A stretch of DNA of 64,000 nucleotides from Pseudo-nitzschia pungens (lineage: Eukaryota > Bacillariophyta > Bacillariophyceae > Bacillariales > Bacillariaceae): positions 1,922,001 through 1,986,000 of the forward strand of contig CM074764.1 of assembly GCA_037355855.1 (NCBI GenBank). The letters run 5' to 3'. Shown in pieces: positions 33,301 to 43,750 of the stretch (position 1 is its first letter; each line of letters begins with the position of its first letter). The notes beneath the pieces were generated by a model that saw only the letters and a program-made list of their open reading frames with translations, was not told the DNA's origin and made no database searches. The position numbers were made by a program, and so were the translations under genes.

Positions 33301-33422
33301 CTCATGGGTTGAGGTTTAATGGTAGGTGTGAACAACCATTTGATTGCTCCTGTAATCGCTTGAGTGAAAGAGAAGTGGTATGTTTGGCTGGTGTTAACGG
33401 ATAGGTCGGCGTCGAAGGACAT
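30390..33422 (-). pseudogene. D gag, protease and integrase
   Basis: Minus-strand frame. The likely true start is at 33422 (MSFDADLSVNTSQTYHFS). It is broken by an in-frame TGA at 33282-33284 that probably replaced an Arg codon (CTA TGA GAC). Downstream from 33203 the frame is open: Gag-like helical part (SNWVKWKAEAESVLYG … LKLSNVKLYEGGDIADYINRF, the UBN2-like fold of Copia Gag), a Pro-rich linker, protease NIALMDSGGG, and an integrase core with TDYTFF (first Asp), ISDNAQAE (second Asp) and NPAEPEWGRL (Glu). No zinc knuckle was recognised. It resembles diatom CoDi-type proteins. Confidence 0.85.
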
Positions 33423-33427
33423 GTTGG

Positions 33428-33458
<31 letters not shown>

Positions 33459-33595
33459 TGAAGATATACCGGTAGGTAGTTAGTTTTAGGGTATGCTCGT
33501 GTTCCAGTTAAAAATAAAAATTTTCAATCGTCCGTGTTTCGAAATGTTGAGTATCGAATAACGCGTGTGGTAGAGTATGTAATTTTATTGCGATC

Positions 33596-33609
33596 TGCGA
33601 CTGTTAATC
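33596..33609 (-). promoter_or_regulatory. Primer-binding site of element D
   Basis: Plus-strand TGCGACTGTTAATC lies directly inside the 5' LTR. Read on the element strand it is GATTAACAGTCGCA, the same 14 bases as the primer site of C. It is complementary to a tRNA-Asn(GUU) anticodon arm. Confidence 0.6.
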
Positions 33610-33999
33610 AACAAGTTGTATAACTGGAAATTATGAGCTCTTATCATTCTATCTATCGAATCATGTGTTTTCTCTCTTTACATGATAACTCTCGATAATT
33701 GTATGTTGCTCGGTTCTTTATCTTCTTCAGTTAATACTTCAACTGTGTTCTTTGGATGTGTTCTTTGGATACTTCAATATCTTGCGCACCTCTGGGCGCG
33801 CCATACGGTACTGTTGTATGGCTTATATGTGCGTGCGGTACTGTTGCACGACTTCTTTCTGTTTCTACGCGCGGTACTGTTGCGCTCACTGTCTGTTTCT
33901 ACGCGCGATACTGTTGCGCTCACTGTCTGTTTCTACGCGCGGTACTGTTGCGCTCACTTTCTGTTTCTTATTACTTAACAACCTTGTTCTGTGTTGTTA
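33610..33999 (-). repeat. 5' LTR of element D
   Basis: The 389-bp core appears identical to 21937-22325, with one extra outer A before the TSD AATCG. It contains the three 37-bp U3 repeats at about 33858-33966. Confidence 0.9.
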
Positions 34000-34004
34000 A
34001 ATCG

Positions 34005-35970
34005 CTATGGCTCAGGATCCAGGAAAGTCCAATTTCAAGCTGCAAGTGGGGGGAGTGAGCATGTGCAAGTGCAATCCGCATTGCATCCTGAATTTGAAGC
34101 CTTTGAATCCCTGGAGGCCACCATGAGTGGGGGCAAAGTGACGGTGATAGTGAAGATGATTTAGACATTGAGATGTATGAAGATGCCAACCAAGATGCAA
34201 TTGAGGATTCTGATGATGAAGATGTAAATGACGATGAAGAAGAAGATGATGATGAAGATGATGAAGAGGATGCAGAGGAGGCGGGAGACACACCAGTTTC
34301 AATCCTCCGAACATCCAGATTTAGCAGAGTAGTGAGAGATCCAAGGCATTCCAAGTCCAATGCCATGTATGAATATGCCGGATATGCATGTGCATGGACC
34401 CCAGCAGAAGCCAAGTTCCATAAAGACATGACCAGTCTGAATGAACTGAATCTGCTAAACGTCTCCCTACCAAGCAAGGATGCAGGTATGAATGAGCTTG
34501 CACTTGTTGGTGCAACTGGGACTGCACTCAAGAATACCGATGAGCTGAGAACTATGAATTACCAAGAGTCCATGGCAAGCCCTATGCAAGAGGCATTTGA
34601 AAAAGGGTATTGATGCTGAGCACGACAAGATGGTGAAGTATGGTGTATTCCAGGAAGTGGATGAGAGAGATGTACCACCTGGAACCAAGCTTATGGACAC
34701 CACATGGGCCAACAAGATGAAGCCAGATGGCACTGTGAGATGTTGTAATGCTGTGAGAGGATTCAAGCAAGTAGATGGCAAGCATTTTGATTCCCAAGAC
34801 AAGTCAGCGCCCATTGTAAGTGATATCACAATCAGGCTGTGTATGATCCTAATGGTGATGGCCAACTGGATGGCATATATTGTGGATGTTGAAGGGGCTT
34901 TCCTCAATGGAAGATTCCAGAATGGAGAGCAGATTTTCACCAAGGTTCCAGAAGGCTATCAGAAGTATTACCCATCCTATGTTGTTCTCAAGCTGATGAA
35001 GACTTTGTATGGCACAGTCCAGGCTGCCATGCAATTCTGGAGAGAAGCGCGGCAAGCCATGTCAGCAATGCAAATGGAGAGATGCAAAGCAGATCCATGC
35101 CTATTTTTCAAGTGGATAGAAGGCAAGCTCCTGCTGCTGATGTTGGTATGGGTGGACGATTTTTGCATTATGGGCCCAGATGAAGAGGTGCTAAGGCACA
35201 AAGAGCAGCTGAAGAAGCTCTTTGAGTGCAAGGACGTTGGAGAAATGGACGAGTATGTGGGTTGTCATGTTGAGCGCGATCGGAAGAATAGAACTATGCG
35301 TTTGACACAACCCGTGAAGATCAAAAGATTTTCTGATGAGTTTCAGCTGGATGAGTGCAGGGGGAACCCTGTCACTCCTCCAGCTGAACCCGGTTCCGTA
35401 TTGAAGTAAGAGGGAGAAGGCCCAACAGATGCTGTATTGTCAAAGGAAGAGCAAACCACCTACAGATCTGGTACGGCCATCCTATTGCATATGATGAGAT
35501 GGACCAGAATTGAGACTCAGAACGCTGTCAGGGAACTGTCTAGATTCATGACAAGCGCAAGGAAGTCTCACATGAAAGCATTAAAGAGAGTAATGAAATA
35601 TTGTGTTGGTACAGCCAAAAGAGGTTTGACATTGGCCCCATTCGGTAAGTGGGATGGTACCAAAGATTTCGTGTTTGAACTGATTGGAATGAGTGATTCA
35701 GAATATGCCAAAGATGAATCCAGACACAGTGTAAATGGCTGGAGTACTTGGCTGAACGGCGCAAATCTTTCTGCAAGATCCAGGATGATGCCAATCATAG
35801 CTCTGTCTGTTATGGAAGCAGAGCTGTATTCAGCAATTCAGTGTGTCCAGGATATGTTGTACGCTTGGCGTGTGATGATGTGCCTGGGGCTTGCAATCAA
35901 GCCGCCAATGGTGTTGTATGTTGACAACAAAGGAGCAGTCGATTGTTGGGGTTGGGGTTGCAGGGGAGTG
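34005..35970 (+). pseudogene. B pol: linker, reverse transcriptase and RNase H (broken)
   Basis: Resumes B after element D. An acidic linker (34180-34290) precedes Copia RT: GVFQEVDERDVPPGTKLMDT, IVDVEGAFLNGRFQ, MKTLYGTVQAAMQFW, catalytic VWVDDFCIMG, then the thumb. RNase H contains GMSDSEYAKDESRHSVNG, LSVMEAELYSAIQ and YVDNKGAVD. Defects are a TAG near 34162 with a frame change, a second frame change at about 34600, and a TAA at 35407-35409. The RNase H C-terminus is missing: sequence jumps from AVD to a polypurine tract (GGGGTTGGGGTTGCAGGGGA) beside the 3' LTR. Confidence 0.85.
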
Positions 35971-36238
35971 TGTTTGGACGTGACCTTCAGTCGTGCTTGA
36001 AACAGTAACTTGATTGACATGCATGATTCAGAGGAAAGGAAAATTACCTCCTACCAGTCCGAACATTCCCAAGAACTAAAAATAAAAGGTTAAGTACCAA
36101 GTCTACAAGAGCTTAAGTGCAATTCTACAGAAGCCAGTACACAAATATGTGGGGGCTTGGAATGAATGGACCGGGACAAAGAAACCAATAAATAACACGA
36201 GAATACATGGAAGAAAATAATTGATAACACGAGAATGC
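35971..36238 (+). repeat. 3' LTR of Copia element B, piece 1
   Basis: Starts TGTTTGGACGTGACC and matches 14044-14311 closely. It ends at the TSD AATGC created by Gypsy element F. Confidence 0.9.
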
Positions 36239-36496
36239 TGTGATATGCTAGCGTAGCATGAACCACGATTAAATAATTAACCGAATCCCACATACGAGCT
36301 GACCGGTGTTTGAATACAAATATTCAAACTGTGCGCCGGACGCTCCAGCAATGCATGTGTGCCGTTATTCAAATATGAGCACGGCGCGCGTTTGTATATT
36401 CAAACGTTCACATGAAAATCGTAACGCTCGCTTAAGAGTCGAAACTTTAGTCACAATTTTAATACTACTCCAATTTTTCTACCTTAGAGTGTAACA
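36239..36496 (+). repeat. 5' LTR of Gypsy element F
   Basis: 258 bp, TGTGATATGC…GAGTGTAACA. It starts with the hairpin ATGCTA-GCG-TAGCAT, the structural counterpart of E's different hairpin, and shares the TTTGAATACAAATATTCAAA palindrome. Confidence 0.95.
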
Positions 36497-36616
36497 CAGT
36501 AATTACTGTTTATCTTCAACGTAGGAAAACAGTAGAACTCAGTACTGAAACAAAATAATCGAATAAACAACCCTTATCCTCAACAACAGAGGTACCTTGT
36601 ATCTCCAACAAGCAAC

Positions 36617-37642
36617 ATGGCCGGCATCTACAGAGACCCACCAATCACCTACAAGAGTTCCTTCGATCGAACCAAGCCAAAGCTCTTCACCCTCTACAAC
36701 GTCGATGAGGAACGAACCGACAGCATGAAGATCCCCTTGTTTACAGAGACAGGAGGTCTTGAAGAGCTGCTCTTTGTGGAGGAGTCTTTTCGAAACGCCG
36801 CCAAGCTCCTAAGACTTCCAACAGATATCTACCTAACCCACTTCAGTCGATGCCTTACCACGGACGCTCAGAGCAAATGGAATGACATGATAAAGGATCC
36901 ACTTGACCCCGAAGAGTACCAATACGAACAAGAAGAGATTGGGGGCTACGAACAGGCATTTCTTGACTTCACCAAGCTCTACTGCAACGCCAGAGATGCT
37001 AGAGATATCATGCATACGTACCTTCGAAGCGCAGAATGCAGGAAGACGCCATCGGTCACCTGCAAAGAACATGCAGACCGGATCCTGATCCTCATGAAAT
37101 ATACTCAGAAATTAGATGGGAGCAGTGCCCCTCTCTCCAAGGTGGAGAAACTCACAATTCTCCTCCACTCCTTCCCATCTTCATGGATAGAGAGCTACGG
37201 AATCATCCATAGTGGAATTCAAGAAGGAACCACAGTACAGCATATCGTCGATCACATGAGCTGTCACGAGCGCCAGGCTAACAAGAAGAGCAACAAGAAC
37301 AACAACAAACAACAGAAGCGCTCGATCAATTCCAACAGCAACTCGCGCAAGCGCAACGCAAACAACCACAAAGGAAATAACAACAAGAAGAAGTCCAATC
37401 CCTGCAGGATCCCCGGCCACAATCACGATTGGTCTGAGTGCTCAAAGAACAAGTACTCCAAGAATTACAACAAGCCTCCTCAATCCAAACAAGCAGAGAC
37501 CTTCCACACCCAAGCTCATCTTGTCTCCGGAAGCAATGAAGCCTTCCAAGCCCACATGCGAGCGGCGATGGAATCCTACCACACCGCGCATGGAGGCCGG
37601 ACCGAAAGAAGTATCGATGGGGAACTTGTCTGGCTCCCCTGA
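36617..37642 (+). CDS. Gag of Gypsy element F
   Basis: 341 residues starting MAGIYRDPPITYKSSFDR, nearly colinear with E's gag. It has a helical capsid-like region, a basic Asn/Lys-rich stretch, and the finger CRIPGHNHDWSEC near residue 270. It ends LVWLP followed by TGA CTT. The next 21 codons are open and lead into pol in the same frame, so occasional readthrough of TGA would give a Gag-Pol fusion. Confidence 0.9.
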   Translation: MAGIYRDPPITYKSSFDRTKPKLFTLYNVDEERTDSMKIPLFTETGGLEELLFVEESFRNAAKLLRLPTDIYLTHFSRCLTTDAQSKWNDMIKDPLDPEEYQYEQEEIGGYEQAFLDFTKLYCNARDARDIMHTYLRSAECRKTPSVTCKEHADRILILMKYTQKLDGSSAPLSKVEKLTILLHSFPSSWIESYGIIHSGIQEGTTVQHIVDHMSCHERQANKKSNKNNNKQQKRSINSNSNSRKRNANNHKGNNNKKKSNPCRIPGHNHDWSECSKNKYSKNYNKPPQSKQAETFHTQAHLVSGSNEAFQAHMRAAMESYHTAHGGRTERSIDGELVWLP

Positions 37643-40600
37643 CTTGCTTCCCACGCAGGGGCCAAGCCCCAGAAGCCCCCGGCTTCAACCAAACCAGCAA
37701 TCACCTTGCCTCCAGCTCCCCAGGAACTGGATGCCAGCACAGCCCTGCTGTCTGGGATGACGCATGGAGGAGATCTCCCAGATAAAGAGGGGAAGGAACC
37801 TACAGGATGGAGTATTCCTGTTGAAAGCTCAGCAAAGCCTGCTACCACAGCAGCAAAAACGATTGTTCGGAACATCCTACAGGATATATCGAACAAGGAT
37901 ACGAATCGAAATCAAACGAATCGATCCAAGGGTACAGACGCAACATCGATTCATTCAATCGATCCAAATGAGACAGCAGCAATAAATGGACCAACCTTGT
38001 CCCTGGCAAGAAATTGGTCTACCGGTACAGCAAAAAATCTCTATTGCAATCCCGGAAACTCCAAAGACTACACCAAAGGAGGTGCGTCGGAGCAAAATTA
38101 TTTAAAGCTGCTGTCGACTGCTGGAAATCCAGCAGAACAGGCATCCCCGAATAAGAGCAACGTGGCTCCTATTCTACTAACCAACATACAGTTCATACAA
38201 GGCATCCCTCTCAAAGCAAGACCACTACTAGCGCTACTAGATAGTGGATCCTCCGGAACTCTAATCAACAAGAGAGCACTACCATTTGGCACAATGCCAC
38301 TACGAAGCAAGCACCAAGTCATAACTACCACAGCCAATGGAAGCTTCGACACTACAGAATATGTCATCATGAAGAACATCAAGTTACAAGAGTTTGGCAA
38401 CTACACCATCGACCTACAAGAGGCAAGGCTCTTCCATTCTCCTGACTGCAGATATGATCTTATACTAGGCAGAGACTTTCTCCACCTAGCACAGATCAAC
38501 CTCCTATTCAAAGAAGGAGCAGTTCAGTGGATGGATCGAACCATTCCTATGAAGGACACGTCCCTATACCATGACAACCATACCATGCTCATGGAAGAAC
38601 TGGAAGATGCTGAACTCTTTACTGATGAACTATCTTTTGCCAATCCATACAAGTCCAAGGTCATCCTCGATAGAGCCTACCAAGAAACAGATCCATCCAC
38701 AGTGGCACAGCAGCAGTCCCACATGTCCAAGCAAGAGCAGCAGCAGTTCCAAGCAATACTAAACAAATACCCTAACGTCTTCAATGGGGAACTCGGCAAG
38801 TACCCACACAAGCAAATCTCTCTAAGACTCAAGCCCGGATCCAAGCCCATACACAAGAAGCCTTATCCAGTTGCATACAAAAGAGAAGACCTATTCAAAA
38901 GGGAGCTCCAGAATCTTTGTAATGATGGAGTACTCAAAAGATGCACCGGACCAGCTGAATGGGCGTTCCCAACCTTCATAGTACCAAAGAAAGACAACCG
39001 AGTCAGATGGGTATCAGACTTCAGAGAACTAAATGAACTGCTTGAAAGACGTCCTTATCCAATTCCCCGGATACAGGATATCATGAACAAGAGGGGCAAG
39101 TACACTCACTTTACCAAGATTGACTTGTCCATGCAATACTACTGCTTTGAACTCGACGACGCAAGCAAGAAGCTCTGTACCATAGTGACGCCATATGGTT
39201 GTTATGAATACCAACGTCTACCAATGGGTGTCAAAGTCTCTCCAGATGTTGCCCAGCAACTAATGGAAGATATCCTACAAGACACTGACTGCACTGTCTA
39301 TATCGATGATATTGGCATCTGGACCAATGGATCCTTTGAACTCCACATGAAGACCATTGACAAGATCCTAGACCGGCTCAATCAAAATGGGCTCAAGTGC
39401 AACCCACTCAAGTGTGATTGGGCTGTACAAGAGACTGACTTCCTTGGTTATTGGATGACACCTACAGCTGTTAAACCATGGAGGAAGAAGATAGAAGCTA
39501 TCCTACACATGGACCGACCAAGAACTGTCACCCAAGTCAAATCCTTCCTAGGCGCTGTAGGATACTACAGAGATATGTGGCCTCGCCGATCGCATGTCTT
39601 AGCTCCTCTATTTGACATAACTGGAACCCCCAAGACTCCTCAAGCAGCGACCATCAAGGCCAAGCAACGCAAAGCTCCTTCAGCTTTCACTTGGGGACCT
39701 GCTCAAGATAAAGCCTTCCAAGAGATGAAAGCAATGGTGGCAGCAGACGCGCTGAACACCTATCCAGACCTTAACAAGCCCTTTGAACTGTACACTGATG
39801 CCTCAGACCTGCAACTTGGCGCTGCCATAATACAAGATGGCAAGCCTATTGCATATTGGTCCAAGAAACTATCTGATGCCCAGAAGAACTATACTACTAT
39901 GGAGAAAGAACTCCTCGCAATTGTACTCTGTTGCAAAGAGTACCGCAAGATGCTACTTGGTGGTGTTATCAACGTATACACCGACCACAAGAACCTTACC
40001 TTCAGGACCCTTTCAGTCCATCGAGTCCTCCGGTGGAGACTATTCCTAGAAGAATTCGGTGTCAACCTCACCTATATTGAAGGCAAGAAGAATGTTCTTG
40101 CTGATGCCTTCTCCAGACTCCCCCGGATGGATCCACCTACTGTGGGGAAGAAAGAAGCCCTTGGTAAGGGCACTCTTATCGATTTTTTGAAACTTGAAGT
40201 CCCCAAGCAAGATGAAGAACTGTTTCTAGCAGAATTCCCCAACCTATTCCAGCACTTATGCAATGACGCAGACCAGGAGTTATACTCTTGTCTGCTGAAC
40301 AATGAGTGTCTAGTCAACCTACCAAACAACCAAGACTTGGAATGCCCGGTTAACTATAACAAGATATACCTCCATCAGCAGAAGGACCCGACTGTCAAGT
40401 TCAAGATCCAATCCAAAGCATTCTTCTACCAAGAATTACAAGGCAATAACATCCTTTGCTATGCCAACCAATCCAATCCAGATAATTGGAGAATTTACAT
40501 ACCAAGCTCTCTTACGAATGATACCATCAAATGGTATCATCTCCTGTTGGGTCATTGTGGATCCACCAGATTATATAAGACTATATCAGCTCGCTTCTAC

Positions 40601-41557
40601 GCAGACAACCTGTCCAACTTATGCAAGTCCTACATTTGCCCCGATGATTGCATCCAATACAAGAGCAGACAAGCTAAATATGGGAAGCTTCCTCCCAAGG
40701 AAGCGCCAATATCTCCCTTCGATGAAGTCCATGTGGACCTTATAGGTCCCTGGAAAATTACAGCCCAAAACAAGATCTACAACTTTAAGGCCCTCACCTG
40801 TATTGATCCAGTTACCAACCTTCTTGAAATCATCCGGATCAGAGACAAATCTTCTCAGCATGTCTCTGATCAATTCAAGAACTGCTGGCTCTCAAGATAT
40901 CCTAGACCAAACAGATGTATCCACGACAATGGTGGTGAATTCCTAGGAGCTGAGTTCCAACTAACCCTCAAACAGTATGGAGTCCAGTCAGTTCCCACTA
41001 CAGTTAAGAATCCACAAGCTAACGCCATATGCGAGCGAGTCCATCACACAGTGGCTGACATCCTACGAGTCCTGGTACATGTCAATCCTCCACAAGCAAA
41101 CACCAGGGCCACTCAGCTCATGGACAACGCCCTAGCAACCTGTATGCATGCCTCTCGATGCGCAGTCAGCACCTCCTTACAAGCCTCTCCAGGATCCCTT
41201 GTTTTCAACAGGGACATGATGATAGATCTGCCACTAACCTCCAACCTATTGGCACTCCAACAGCTCCGACAACAGGGAATCAACAAGGCCCTGCTCCGGG
41301 ACAACGCCAAGAGAATAGAACATACCTTCAGAAGCAATGACAAAGTATGGTTGCAAGAGCCAGACCCCGACAAGCTACAGCCCCGAAGAATAGGCCCTTT
41401 TACAATTGTACAAGTCAACGACAATGGTACAGTGAAACTGCAGAAAGCTCCTTCAGTAACCGAAACAGTGAACATCCGGAAGCTGACCCCTTATAAGGAG
41501 CCGGAGTCGGAGTCGACGACGGAGTCGGAGTCGACGACCATTCATTGGTCAACCTAG
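37643..41557 (+). CDS. Pol of Gypsy element F
   Basis: An open frame continuous with gag past the TGA, with no initiating ATG near its beginning. Counting from 37706: protease DSGSSG at residue 179; RT with FTKIDLSMQYYCFEL and YIDD at about 532; RNase H with LYTDASDLQLG at about 694. Integrase has HX4H (HLLLGH), then HVDLIG (about 1010), HDNGGEF (about 1074) and CERVHH (about 1110). The last two give the 35-residue D-E spacing. The tail has a short duplication (ESEST twice) absent from E. The family role is processing, reverse transcription and integration in Gag particles. Confidence 0.95.
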   Translation, partial: LASHAGAKPQKPPASTKPAITLPPAPQELDASTALLSGMTHGGDLPDKEGKEPTGWSIPVESSAKPATTAAKTIVRNILQDISNKDTNRNQTNRSKGTDATSIHSIDPNETAAINGPTLSLARNWSTGTAKNLYCNPGNSKDYTKGGASEQNYLKLLSTAGNPAEQASPNKSNVAPILLTNIQFIQGIPLKARPLLALLDSGSSGTLINKRALPFGTMPLRSKHQVITTTANGSFDTTEYVIMKNIKLQEFGNYTIDLQEARLFHSPDCRYDLILGRDFLHLAQINLLFKEGAVQWMDRTIPMKDTSLYHDNHTMLMEELEDAELFTDELSFANPYKSKVILDRAYQETDPSTVAQQQSHMSKQEQQQFQAILNKYPNVFNGELGKYPHKQISLRLKPGSKPIHKKPYPVAYKREDLFKRELQNLCNDGVLKRCTGPAEWAFPTFIVPKKDNRVRWVSDFRELNELLERRPYPIPRIQDIMNKRGKYTHFTKIDLSMQYYCFELDDASKKLCTIVTPYGCYEYQRLPMGVKVSPDVAQQLMEDILQDTDCTVYIDDIGIWTNGSFELHMKTIDKILDRLNQNGLKCNPLKCDWAVQETDFLGYWMTPTAVKPWRKKIEAILHMDRPRTVTQVKSFLGAVGYYRDMWPRRSHVLAPLFDITGTPKTPQAATIKAKQRKAPSAFTWGPAQDKAFQEMKAMVAADALNTYPDLNKPFELYTDASDLQLGAAIIQDGKPIAYWSKKLSDAQKNYTTMEKELLAIVLCCKEYRKMLLGGVINVYTDHKNLTFRTLSVHRVLRWRLFLEEFGVNLTYIEGKKNVLADAFSRLPRMDPPTVGKKEALGKGTLIDFLKLEVPKQDEELFLAEFPNLFQHLCNDADQELYSCLLNNECLVNLPNNQDLECPVNYNKIYLHQQKDPTVKFKIQSKAFFYQELQGNNILCYANQSNPDNWRIYIPSSLTNDTIKWYHLLLGHCGSTRLYKTISARFYADNLSNLCKSYICPDDCIQYKSRQAKYGKLPPKEAPISPFDEVHVDLIGPWKITAQNKIYNFKALTCIDPVTNLLEIIRIRDKSSQHVSDQFKNCWLSRYPRPNRCIHDNGGEFLGAEFQLTLKQYGVQSVPTTVKNPQANAICERVHHTVADILRVLVHVNPPQANTRATQLMDNALATCMHASRCAVSTSLQASPGSLVFNRDMMIDLPLTSNLLALQQLRQQGINKALLRDNAKRIEHTFRSNDKVWLQEPDPDKLQPRRIGPFTIVQVNDNGTVKLQKAPSVTETVNIRKLTPYKEPESESTTESESTTIHWST

Positions 41558-41588
41558 TAAGTAGGCTTCGTCTAATCATGAGGCACTA

Positions 41589-41846
41589 TGTGATATGCTA
41601 GCGTAGCATGAACCACGATTAAATAATTAACCGAATCCCACATACGAGCTGACCGGTGTTTGAATACAAATATTCAAACTGTGCGCCGGACGCTCCAGCA
41701 ATGCATGTGTGCCGTTATTCAAATATGAGCACGGCGCGCGTTTGTATATTCAAACGTTCACATGAAAATCGTAACGCTCGCTTAAGAGTCGAAACTTTAG
41801 TCACAATTTTAATACTACTCCAATTTTTCTACCTTAGAGTGTAACA
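41589..41846 (+). repeat. 3' LTR of Gypsy element F
   Basis: 258 bp, identical by eye to 36239-36496, then the TSD AATGC. Confidence 0.95.
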
Positions 41847-41851
41847 AATGC

Positions 41852-41947
41852 GCGTGATCGAGAGACAAAAGAAATAAGAAATTTAGCAAAATTAGGAAAT
41901 TAGAGCGGATTCATTTCTGCTCACAATTAAAGTAAGCAAACATTAAA
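41852..41947 (+). repeat. 3' LTR of Copia element B, piece 2
   Basis: Matches 14312-14407 of the 5' LTR up to CATTAAA, where the truncated C-family fragment G begins. Confidence 0.85.
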
Positions 41948-42279
41948 TCAAGGAAGTCGTCGAGATTATAGTTGTTGATGTCTAGGAATGCCCGTGGGCC
42001 GACAGTGGTTTTAAGGTGTGTCATGTATGCAACAATGGTATGAAGGCGGAGGGCATGACCGGCGGAAATGGGAACAAAGCGGCCTTGGTCTTCGTATTGG
42101 AGGTAGGAGATGAGATCGTGGGATAAGAACCGAAATTCACCCCAGGTGTTGTAGCCATTATAGCGGAGTGCACCACAGATGATATCCCCATTCTCGGTGT
42201 GGAGGTTAAGGAAGTTGCGAAGGATATGTGTAACATGGGGATCAAACGACGGGAAGACATCACCGTCGTCGTCTGACAT
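41948..42279 (-). pseudogene. Partial Gag-like protein of fragment G
   Basis: About 110 residues starting MSDDDGDVFPSFDPHVTHIL. The module (FLNLHTENGDIICGALRYNG … SHDLISYLQYEDQG … YNLDDFLDLM) aligns with the N-terminal conserved module of C's protein, although the two are quite divergent. The last few codons at the left already belong to B's LTR. Confidence 0.7.
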
Positions 42280-43201
42280 TGTGCTGGGATTGAAAAAGCT
42301 GGTGCGGGCTGCAGGATTGGAAGGGACTGTAGGTGTCTTTGGTGGCTGCAGAGAATGGAGCTCGTTGTCGGGTTTGGTATGGCATAGAACGTCTGAGATT
42401 CGATGGTATAGGATCCAGTATCCAGAAATAGGATAAGATCCAGGAATAGGGAGTTTATATGCCTGAGGGGAATACAGGTGTTATTGCAGCTGTATTCGGG
42501 AACTTAGTGGAGGTTATATATTGCTGAGCGCTGTATTTCAAAGAAATGTTGTTGTTGTGCGAAAACTCCGTTATTGTCGTTCGAAAACAACGTTCGTGCG
42601 AAAACAATGTTCGTGTGGTGTGGATAAATCCGAGGAGGTTGTATCCGGGCAAAGGAACAGGGATATATTTTCCTGGTGGATACAAGAGGTGGATACAGCT
42701 GTATTCGGAGAATACAGATCTATCAGTGGGAGGTTATATGTTGCTGCGTCTTGAGGTTATATGTTCTGCGTCGTTCGAAAACACCGTTGTTTGTTCAAAA
42801 CGCCGTTGTTGTTCATAGACGCTGAAGCTGGGAACACCGTTGTAGTTCGAACACCGTTGTGGTTCAAAACACCGTTGTGGTTCCAAAAAAAACGCCGTAG
42901 CAGCAATAACAGAGGCACGTCGTGTCGGGATTAAAGAAATGGGTGCAGCAGCAGTAGAATTTTTGAAAAATTCTTTCTCCATCAATTCTTGGAGCTTGAA
43001 GATGCCGTTTGCACTGTTTTATCCGCAATAACAAGGAGGACAATAATACCTGGAACGGCCTGCCAACGTATGGCTTGGGGTTCCAGTATAAGATTGTCGA
43101 TTCGGTCTTCTCGTCGGCGTTGTTATCGTTGTTTCTTGTTATCTTCGTTGCTTGTAGATCTCCAGCTTTGCAAGCTTACAACAAGCTTGCGACTGTTAAT
43201 C

Positions 43202-43698
43202 TGTTAAAATGTAGCTGAAACAGGGTTTAAGCTGATAGGTCCTAAGGCAAGCTTGGAGATATACAGCAGGAGCAGCAAACCGGTTGAGGTGCCGGTCTGT
43301 TCTATCGATAGTCTCGGATTCACCACTACGATCGAACGAATCGACCAGATCTATTCTAACTACCTCTTTTGGGCTCAGTCAGTTAGATCTTAGGCTTGTA
43401 GTTCTACAGGGAGCTGCTCAAGGAGCAGGATGTAAGTATCAAGGTATTCAAATCAGAGTTAAACTAAAGATGTGAGGACAGCAAGCTTGTCGAGGATTCG
43501 ATGTTGCTGTCTTGTTAGTGCTACCGGGTGTTCTGCTTGCTGTTCGTGTACAAATAGTACTGTGTTTTGTTGTGTCTGTACAAGCAGTACTGGAACCCAG
43601 TAGAAAACTATTTCCGTGCACGATATGCGCATGGAAAATATGTAACGTGCGACTGGATTGAATCCAGTCATGAATCGTGTTACGGTTACAATTTAACA
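43202..43698 (-). repeat. 5' LTR of fragment G
   Basis: 497 bp, TGTTAAAATGTAGCTG…GTTACAATTTAACA, with canonical TG…CA and inverted termini TGTTAAA/TTTAACA. It is homologous to 2395-2868 and, in the opposite sense, to the LTRs of C. Confidence 0.9.
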
Positions 43699-43750
43699 GA
43701 AAATCCCCAAACTTGTACAAAATCTACCGACTCTACGAGCCCTCCAAACA
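43699..43750 (+). repeat. 3' LTR of Copia element B, piece 3
   Basis: Matches 14414-14465 of B's 5' LTR and ends CCTCCAAACA, followed by the TSD TGAGC. Confidence 0.9.

Larger units (their letters stand above)
21936..33999 (-). mobile_element. Copia-type LTR retrotransposon D (minus, interrupted by E)
   Basis: The TSD AATCG is at 21931-21935 and 34000-34004. The two LTRs share an apparently identical 389-bp core, so D is young. Without the nested Gypsy element E (22607-28195) it is about 6.5 kb. Reading on the minus strand: 5' LTR, PBS (33596-33609), gag-protease-integrase (33422-30390), RT-RNase H (30399-28196, then 22606-22442), polypurine GGAGGG (22326-22331), 3' LTR. A premature TGA and a -1 frame change separate its coding blocks. 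Confidence 0.9.
36239..41846 (+). mobile_element. Ty3/Gypsy LTR retrotransposon F (complete)
   Basis: A 5608-bp element with 258-bp LTRs that look identical and the TSD AATGC at 36234-36238 and 41847-41851. B's 5' LTR (around 14311) supplies the uninterrupted sequence GAGAATGCGCGTGATC. Gag and pol are in one frame with a single TGA, as in E. All enzymatic motifs are intact, so it is a good candidate for an active element. Confidence 0.95.
41948..43698 (-). mobile_element. Fragment G: 5' part of a C-family gag-only element
   Basis: Minus orientation. The 5' LTR is 43202-43698, followed leftward by the PBS (GCGACTGTTAATC ends at 43201), a leader (42290-43190) and the beginning of a gag frame (41948-42279). 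The rest of gag and the 3' LTR are missing, and the left junction also lacks about 6 bp of B's LTR, so a deletion removed this end. Confidence 0.8.
14044..43750 (+). mobile_element. Copia-type LTR retrotransposon B (decayed; hosts C, D, F, G)
   Basis: The ends are TGTTTGGACGTG at 14044 and CCTCCAAACA at 43750, with matching 5-bp TSDs TGAGC at 14039-14043 and 43751-43755. Its internal order is gag, protease, integrase, reverse transcriptase, RNase H, the Copia order. Coding parts lie at 14878-17238, 21288-21935 and 34005-35970. Nested elements C, D (with E), F and G account for the rest. B itself is only about 8.3 kb. Frameshifts and stops make it inactive. A and B face away from each other, 78 bp apart. 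Confidence 0.9.
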
